The notes beneath the pieces are model-generated. The model was not told the DNA's origin, made no database searches, and worked only from the letters and a program-made list of their open reading frames with translations. 64,000 nucleotides of DNA. It comes from Hyphomicrobiales bacterium. Its GTDB lineage: Bacteria > Pseudomonadota > Alphaproteobacteria > Rhizobiales > Beijerinckiaceae. Location: positions 1-64,000 of the forward strand of contig JAIXUP010000073.1 of assembly GCA_027483505.1 (NCBI GenBank). Reading direction: 5' to 3'. A program made the translations under genes and the position numbers. Of this stretch, positions 61,001-64,000 are shown piece after piece; positions within the stretch are counted from its first letter, which is position 1, and the number at the start of each line of letters is the position of its first letter.

Positions 61001-64000
61001 GTTGCGCAGGATCAGGTTCGATGAACTGCCCGCCTGGATCACCTCTTCGCCGCCGGACTGGACGATCGTGTTGTTGATCAGTTGCAGTGTGTTGGCGCTC
61101 GAGAGCCCGACCGCACGCGTGGCGTTGCCGTAGATCAGGTTGCCGATCAGCAGCGGCGCGTTGTCAAGGCCGCTGTTGGTGCCGGTGGTATCGACGCCGA
61201 CCGTGTTCGAGTAGGAGCGGTTGCCCTCGTAGACTCCGCCATTGGTCCGCAGGCCGACAGTGTTGCCGAACACTGTGTTGTTGAAGACCGTGGCGTCCTC
61301 GTTGCCGTTGCGCCCGCCGGTGTTGCCGAAGATGCCGACGCCGCTGGTGCTGACGGTGTTGCCGAAGACGCGAGCGCCCAGCGTGTTGACGAAGATACCC
61401 TGGCCGGTCGCGCCCGAGACGATGTTGTTGCTGACCGTCTGGATACGGCCCGTTCCAGGCGCGTAGACCGCAATCGCCGAGCCGCTGGTGACATTGCGGA
61501 CAACGTTGTTGTTGAAGAGTGTGTCGCCTCCCGAAAGATAGACGCCCGCGCCATAGGCCCCCGCGCCGATATTCTCGATCAGATTGTTCTCGAACACCCC
61601 GTTGTTGCCGCTGGACGTGAAGAGGCCGACATAGCCGAGCCCGGACACGCGGGAGTCGCGGACTGTGACATTGGGCGATTGGTCGAAGAACAGGCCATAG
61701 GTGGCCCCGCCGCCGGTCACGGTGACGTTGTTCACCGTCACATTCGTGGTCCTGTAGGTCCACAGGGCCGTCGAGGAGACGTTGATCGGCGGTGCGATGG
61801 TCGTGTTCAGGACCTGAAGGTCGCGGTTGCCTTCGCCGGCGTAGATCTGGGCGTTGCTGGCGCCGGCCACGCGGCTGTTGACGATCGAGATGCCGCGCAC
61901 ATCCTGCAGGTCCGGCAGCCAGACGTTGCGGTAGGCGTTGGTCATGTCAAGGTTTTCGAGCGTGACGTAGTCAGCGCCGTTGAAGCGGAACACCGCCGTG
62001 TTCGCGGTGTTGCCGCGGTTGAGCGTCGCCACCTTGCCCGAGTCGGTCGGTCCCCGGATCGTCATGCGCTCGACCGGCGCATTGCCGGTGCCGCCGTCCT
62101 CGGCCCCGACGATGATGTCAGTCGTGAGGTTGTAGACGCCGGTGTCGACGAGGATCACGTCGTTCGCCCCGAGGTCGTACTGCGCCAGGATGGCCTGGAT
62201 CGAGGCCTTCGGCGTCAGCGCCGACAGCCCGTCATTGGCGTCGTTGCCGACCGCGCCGGGCGTGTACTGGTCGTTCGTATCGGAGGAGTCGTCGACATAG
62301 TAGATCTTGATCGGCAGTGTCACCGCAAAGGCCGCATCTGACGTATCGGTCAGCAGGTTGTCGGTGGTGGTGATCCGGATCAGGTAGTTGGCCGAGGGCG
62401 GGAAGCTCGCCGGCGTGATCGTCCAGTCATAGCGGCCGTCATTCGTCTCGTTGCTGGCGATGGTCGTGTAGGTCGTCCCGCCATCGCTCGACACCTCGAT
62501 GGTGACGGTCGACGCCGTGCCGAAGGAGCGCCAGGTGATCGGAACCACGTTGCTGTGCTGGTAGGTCTCGGTGCCGTTCGGCGTGAAGACCCTGATGTAG
62601 CTGCTCGGGCTCAGCGACGCCTGCGCAGTGCCGCCATAGGCCCCGATCTCGACATAGCCGCCATTGGGCGCAGGCTCCGCTCCGATCGGCGTCGCGCTGT
62701 CGCCGCGGTCGATGCCGGGGGAGTTGCTGGCGTCCGCCGTTGTGGGTGCGGCATTGCGGATCGGCAGGCCCGTCACCGGATCGCGGACCACCGACAGGCC
62801 GGTTCCCTTGACCGAGCCCACGCTGGAACGCAGGTGGTAGTTGCCGTTGACCGGGTCGACGAATTGCGGGTCTGCCGCCAGGCTGGCGAAATCCTGCAGC
62901 GTTGCGAAGCGCCAGGCCTGAAGCGAACTGCGGTCGCCGGACTGCCACGTTCCGACAATGGCTCCAGCCGCCAGATAGTACAGGTTGAAGTTCGAGACGA
63001 AGCCGGTCTGCGCGTTGGGCGCGACGCGGAGTGCGCCGCCGAGGCTGCCGGTGATCGAGAAGATGTTGTTGAGGATCGTCGTGTTGCTGACGTTCTGCAG
63101 CACATCGACACCGCGCCCGCTGGCCTCGATGGTGTTGTTCTGCACCGTCGCATTGCTGCCGGACAGGGTCATGCCGGTCGAGGCGCGGATGACGAGGTTG
63201 TTGACGATGGTCGAGCCGCTGTTGGCGGCGATGCCGGTCAGGACATCCCGCAGCGTGTTGGCCTCGGCCCGTGCCGAACTCGACAGGAAGATGCCGGTGT
63301 CCGAATTGGTGACGAGGTTGCCGCGCACCAGTCCGGAACTGCTGATGCCATAGGTGGCGTTGTTGACGACGTTGTCGACGACCGTGACGGTCGAGCCGCT
63401 GGCGAAGATGCCAAATCCGTTGTTCACGGAGTAGCGCGCGTCCGAGACGTAGTTGCCGACCACGCGCACGTTGCCGCTGGCGCTGATGCCGTAAAGGCTG
63501 CTGCCCGTGACGCGGTTGCCACGTCCGTCGAGCGCGTCCGAGCCAAAGACGACCTCGTTGCCCGCGCCGGATGTCTGGCCGTTGACGCTGATGCCATACG
63601 GGTTGTTGGCGAAACGGCTTTCGGTGATCGCCGAAGCCCCCGTTATGGTGAACTCCGCGCCGTAGAAGCGGTTGTCGTGGCCGTAGATGTTCCGGATGAC
63701 CGGGGCCTGCCCGGTCACCTTCAGGCCGGTGTCGGCGCCAAAGACCTCGACATTGTTGATCAGGCCGACATTGGCCGCGATGATGACGCCGTAATCGGTT
63801 CCCTGCGCGATGATGTTCGTCAGGCTGTCGAGTTGCGAGGTCGTGTCGACCCGGATGCCCTCGATGCTGTGATTGCGGCTGGTGATGTCGCTCAGCACAA
63901 GCGCCGTGGAATTGTTCCGCGCCCACAGGCCGCGCTGGGCGTTCTCCAGCGTGAGGCCACGGATCGTCATCGCATCTGCATCGACGAGCTGCACGATGGC
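49076..64000 (-). CDS. giant surface/secreted multi-domain protein: beta-helix supermodules, Ig/malectin-like, NIDO-like, ~18 tandem-95/cadherin-like repeats; 5' end outside window
   Basis: One open frame >4970 codons; repeated YYVDDxSDxxDQYTPGAVGN...GD(V/I)VYVDTGTY, NNTI/NNxV beta-helix rungs, and ~95-aa units (VAxADSxSTxEDTPLxxxxxxLLANDxDxDGDxLxVTGV...FTPxANFNGxxxFDYTISDG...VNDAP). The frame stays open to the window edge. Confidence 0.92.
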   Translation of the reverse strand, partial: AIVQLVDADAMTIRGLTLENAQRGLWARNNSTALVLSDITSRNHSIEGIRVDTTSQLDSLTNIIAQGTDYGVIIAANVGLINNVEVFGADTGLKVTGQAPVIRNIYGHDNRFYGAEFTITGASAITESRFANNPYGISVNGQTSGAGNEVVFGSDALDGRGNRVTGSSLYGISASGNVRVVGNYVSDARYSVNNGFGIFASGSTVTVVDNVVNNATYGISSSGLVRGNLVTNSDTGIFLSSSARAEANTLRDVLTGIAANSGSTIVNNLVIRASTGMTLSGSNATVQNNTIEASGRGVDVLQNVSNTTILNNIFSITGSLGGALRVAPNAQTGFVSNFNLYYLAAGAIVGTWQSGDRSSLQAWRFATLQDFASLAADPQFVDPVNGNYHLRSSVGSVKGTGLSVVRDPVTGLPIRNAAPTTADASNSPGIDRGDSATPIGAEPAPNGGYVEIGAYGGTAQASLSPSSYIRVFTPNGTETYQHSNVVPITWRSFGTASTVTIEVSSDGGTTYTTIASNETNDGRYDWTITPASFPPSANYLIRITTTDNLLTDTSDAAFAVTLPIKIYYVDDSSDTNDQYTPGAVGNDANDGLSALTPKASIQAILAQYDLGANDVILVDTGVYNLTTDIIVGAEDGGTGNAPVERMTIRGPTDSGKVATLNRGNTANTAVFRFNGADYVTLENLDMTNAYRNVWLPDLQDVRGISIVNSRVAGASNAQIYAGEGNRDLQVLNTTIAPPINVSSTALWTYRTTNVTVNNVTVTGGGATYGLFFDQSPNVTVRDSRVSGLGYVGLFTSSGNNGVFENNLIENIGAGAYGAGVYLSGGDTLFNNNVVRNVTSGSAIAVYAPGTGRIQTVSNNIVSGATGQGIFVNTLGARVFGNTVSTSGVGIFGNTGGRNGNEDATVFNNTVFGNTVGLRTNGGVYEGNRSYSNTVGVDTTGTNSGLDNAPLLIGNLIYGNATRAVGLSSANTLQLINNTIVQSGGEEVIQAGSSSNLILRNNILSANNTAVFDIAENAQAGFTSDYNLLDLKGTSTIGRWGVTNFTSLAEWRVVLGLERQSQVGDPLFVDPDGADNLLGFSGGVNSGADDNFAPSNLALILDKGDPRNSGRVVFSEAGTNPTGGRINIGAPGNIATGLASPSQILQVLTPNGGDRVKVGEPTTVVWRSDGLTRETPVVLLNTGENTINSVAGPESWSNWRTASQFLVSGINYTVPANAGTNISAGTAPASVYNTLVYTPGPNAGSRIAYSIPELEDGTYRIRVHLNNYDAATAANRQAFDVVANGNVVRANVDMFTASGGLRSVGVLAPIDVTISGGAGMLLEFINKLNNGYTEISAIEISRVRPALAAFTAQLEVSIDNGTSWSPVAAAQTFDRYGEARFDWTPAAPSPGATALLRVTASDGTTTLVDRSDAAFSIAPAGNAYYVDDGSDVGDQYTPGAVGNNANDGRSPDRPMASLAALLGIYDLNPGDVVYVDSGTYTTITDINLLADDSGTALNRILITGPTAPGAKATIDRGTLLSGTQAFYFGGADYVTLRNFDIVRGDRAALFGAATSSNFNTLENLNISGVNTTGVYIDNGNANITVTGGSIRNPVQFNSGYGVFADATNNVTVSGVTFDGFAYSLWFNPPVNNSAMLVENNTFINQRNGFATYIGGGSLANGISTIIRNNTYAASSTGSYQIYAAGGAATITGNTIGGISQSFGRAIYGDFQLAANNTITGGQIGIETTGSNNTVRDNTISGTTLNGIRFGGGGSVVGNTLTGNATAIFIPSGATSRQVSNNLITGSTVTGIQIDGSGDIFNNTIRQGAGAAVTLNSPVSAAVPRLQNNIVWSDGGIGLLVTTNGSNAVNSDYNLYYLTGGATMGRFNTNDYASLVDFELATGQDRNSRQGNPLFVDPAAGNYSLQAGSPGIDMGNPRDSFAREPGQNGGRVNVGHQGNTALATQSAATQQVYVLSPNGYEKFERDAPVTIDWSSNGFAREIPVGFYALGPDSNPNTIVARGDQPWSTWTNLQPYVVGLGGNYTYGNTVGTTSSAGELAGPTSIYGGWASAVNGQIQANIPVSDGNYIVRLHFYEFYNYGAGQRPFNIQLQGNTVATGFDVVTAAGGSQRATVATYQNIAVSGGQGLNVRLVGNNATLVGVEISRAGVAGDAKTATVEVSPDNGATWQLVAPDAAMDRYGYGKVSWAPGFITDANSVLARVTIDDKSDTSDDPFLTTNNGRFYYVNDGATAGDQYTTAIGDNRASGKSADKPMGSLEALLRMYDLDGGDIVYVDTGTYRMADNVYIGASDSGSSEDARVRIQGPTGAAQAVLNRQNGIAAVFNVSSSNFVTISDFEMTGANFGVYADRVTNLKVLNNQIYTNNDSGIYLRSFQSNANNIQNIEIRGNRIFNHRVGGGDGINLFYTRNITIADNEIFGNSNSGITANAVSGLITGNLIRDNDYYGIYTGSPEATGVGQQLVASGNTITNNRYYGLYGSGAGVIFRGNTVSGANQFVGTSAGIYITGPSSRAENNVVFGNLVGIRGDNNTLITGNRVFENRTVGGNVQPSDGSGIVMGSGFITVTNNRVYSNRYGIFSSSAPGLIQSNLIYGNGDVAINLTSNNVSGTPNVIAGNTLYQQVGDVIFLGSGLANTTIRSNILWNESGDILDVATAARTGLSIGHNLYVSPSAASFVANYGGTRAQSAGDFRSLIGAFLGQPAADQDRGSIEGDPLFLDIDGADNQLGGLDNATGSGSDDNFGLRRNSVAIDAADSYVMPLNDNLGLPRNNDATIADTGRGWELFEETDTGANAFNPTGGTLIASTRTSYNAVEVTLPFNFTYYGETYSKVWVTTDGSLVFGGTYPNQIADSTANLQASRRIAPFWDLNLWTNRTQDGVFLDTTVANQVTFRWSGYSQPLAGQPSANFSATLFANGSVRFAYGSGNQGMTPTVGVSAGNGYTLVASSLNGGANLSNVNSRLFTPNAAAGLDYYDIGAFEFQGSSNDTTPPRVATISLPAEGGSTAVAFDRITVSFTEALDLISANSVANYQLVSRGADGVFDTLDDVRYTLRPIYSFPETNLTLGINAGALADGTYRLTLSGTGAVRDTAGNALDGNNDGTGGDDFRRTFIIDRSLNRPPVATAGSVSVAEDGSILIQLAGTDADGDPLTYALVNTPANGTITSFESATGRLTYTPGANFNGSDSFRFRVDDGKLGRSEANVTITVTPVNDAPTANAVSTTAVAGQPRVIVLSGSDLETPSGQLVPVIVTQPAGGTVVVQSGLTVIYTPRGNFTGNDSFTYRLVDSGDPAGNAGNPAQSAPATVSIAVSNPNDAPVAANDSFGTTINEALQIPVGQLLVNDTDPDGNTLSVISVQGAINGGVVLSAGVITFTPTAGFVGTGSFTYTISDGLLTSTAEVRVAVEPFNAAPIVGNDTVNGSEDTPLVVDASVLLANDSDPEGVPLSIVGVQNATNGTVSLDLVNRRITFTPALNVNGNGIGSFQYIASDGSKRTTATVTVNLAPVNDAPVAVADSRSTPEDTPLVFAASTLLANDTDVDGNPLSVTGVSNPANGTVVLANGTITFTPAANFNGTAGFDYTISDGQGGTSSARVTVTVTPVNDAPTANNDSFSTNEDVPLSLAIAGLLANDVDVDGNTLTLTGISDVTLGTAQIVGNQVVFTPGANLSGSGGFTYAISDGNGGTSTARVTITIVAVNDSPIVIGESTSILTSETATFTYASLLANDSDVEGSPLSITGVGNATGGTLTTTATSVTFTPTVGFTGVGGFDYTVSDGSLGTIGRVTVSVNQANRAPVAVADTRTTNEDQAVVLPVANLTANDTDADSDPLTVTGVSGASGGTVSLANGNVTFTPTANFNGVAGFDYAISDGRGGTSTARVTVNVTPVYDPVIANPLNLSTPEDVFLNVGFVSMFGVATNVDGGALTFVNASGAVGGTLDICFPCGRVRFIPNANFNGTGGFDFTIRDAAGTESTARATITVQPVPDAPAGVADSYSVDEDQSLVVGALLGVLANDTDADGDALTASLVTGPLHGTLTLNADGSFSYAAGANYNGADSFTYRASDGALNSGDVTVSITVRPVNDQPVAVADSRSTAEDTPLVFAAATLLGNDSDIDNDALSVTGVSNPANGTVALANGTITFTPAANFNGTAGFDYTISDGNGGTATARVTVTVTPTNDAPAVTGESFAITNLQTLTTSFASLLANDSDVENDPLSVTGVSNATGGTLATTATSVTFTPTAGFTGAAGFDYSVSDGNGGTSTGRVSITVTSGAVNVRPVARSETIGAPFDINQAAVINAATLLANDTDANGDPLTITAVFGGVNGVASLDVATQRVTFTPTAGYLGPATFSYTVSDGALTANATAKIFFADLNAPPVANADTVTVDANATTTITAASLLANDTDADGQPLQITAATGSPNLAVTFSAATGLLTLKPTYGFSGATSFTYRVSDGITTSIGTVAVTVTPAPAAAPIAGTDRFTAFLGTPLTISFSQLLGNDRDPNGDTLTITGASTGATSRGTLVFDAASRTITFTPTALGTGGFTYTVSDGALTSAGTVTISNRAANPPVVVNDVINGRLPGPIAIQTAQLLANDSDPNGDGLTVTRVLSPVNGTVAFGAAGEIVFTPTAGATGPWSFRYAASDGVNETLGTVTLKLTENIAPRLGIDTLRTTRNVPVVTSAAALLANDTDADGDTLTVTRVEAIAGGAVTFDAATGEVRFTPTSNFVGPASFAYFVSDGTVEVRQIVRVTVAATPIVGAPIDLSFNTAAGTPLVLSFAQLLGSGVGPDGQQLSFRGTGAVQNGRLQTDLAAQTVTFTPAAGFTGQGLFTFTYFSSGRVLTGTIRVTVSEAPADLIDTLDPEMQFASTAPSTAGQSEPRDAAQQPALVGLPAAAAQLLTSGDVISVPGALGETDRLQSLSLGPLSAREEMAAALLAGGVWLSAAARRAGSQTERRRIEDEFAPSGFLGAEFDDMAGPDFGAIDDTEW
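49488..54672 (-). repeat. tandem-95/cadherin-like repeat array (~18 units)
   Basis: Units of about 90-100 codons delimited by VNDAP/NRAP-type boundaries; hand count. Confidence 0.8.
56950..62310 (-). repeat. three beta-helix supermodules headed by YYV(D/N)D...GD.VYVDTGTY
   Basis: Headers at about 62300, 59740 and 57345 (~2.5 kb spacing). Confidence 0.75.

Noticed and set aside
49488-62310. CRISPR-like or mobile repeat interpretation of the repetitive region
   Set aside because: Repeats are ~285-bp and ~2.5-kb coding modules preserved in one frame, not short repeats with spacers.

Overview
64 kb of GC-rich chromosomal DNA, probably alphaproteobacterial (Rhizobiales-like by protein feel; not proven). 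I found no rRNA, tRNA, CRISPR or mobile element. About 0-14 kb holds mostly housekeeping and miscellaneous genes: peptide-type SBP, DUF427, succinate-semialdehyde dehydrogenase, OpgC-like, Vgb-like propeller, SGNH hydrolase, rpiA, DUF2059, gor, EamA, Fe-ADH and a spermidine-synthase-like protein. About 14-35 kb is a nearly unbroken minus-strand run. It contains aspartate dehydrogenase, a complete Liv-type importer, and a catabolic island with two carbohydrate-type ABC importers (only one ATPase), four SnoaL/NTF2-like proteins counting only minus-strand and divergent members, an HpsN/HisD-like dehydrogenase, an SDR, an RraA-like protein, a bicupin and a MetE-core protein. A divergent SnoaL gene, a LacI regulator and an AroE-like paralog flank it. 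About 38-46 kb is a DUF1028/gamma-glutamyltransferase/dipeptide ABC operon. dapB, a sterol-desaturase-like gene and an exported creatininase-like gene follow. From 49 kb to the right edge there is one giant gene (>4970 aa, truncated at its 5' end) made of three beta-helix supermodules, a NIDO-like region and about 18 tandem-95/cadherin-like repeats. The best leads are the undescribed SnoaL/HpsN catabolic island with candidate shared operators, a 36-bp near-perfect palindrome at 19576-19611, and the giant repeat protein. All domain names come from reading the sequence; no database search was run.
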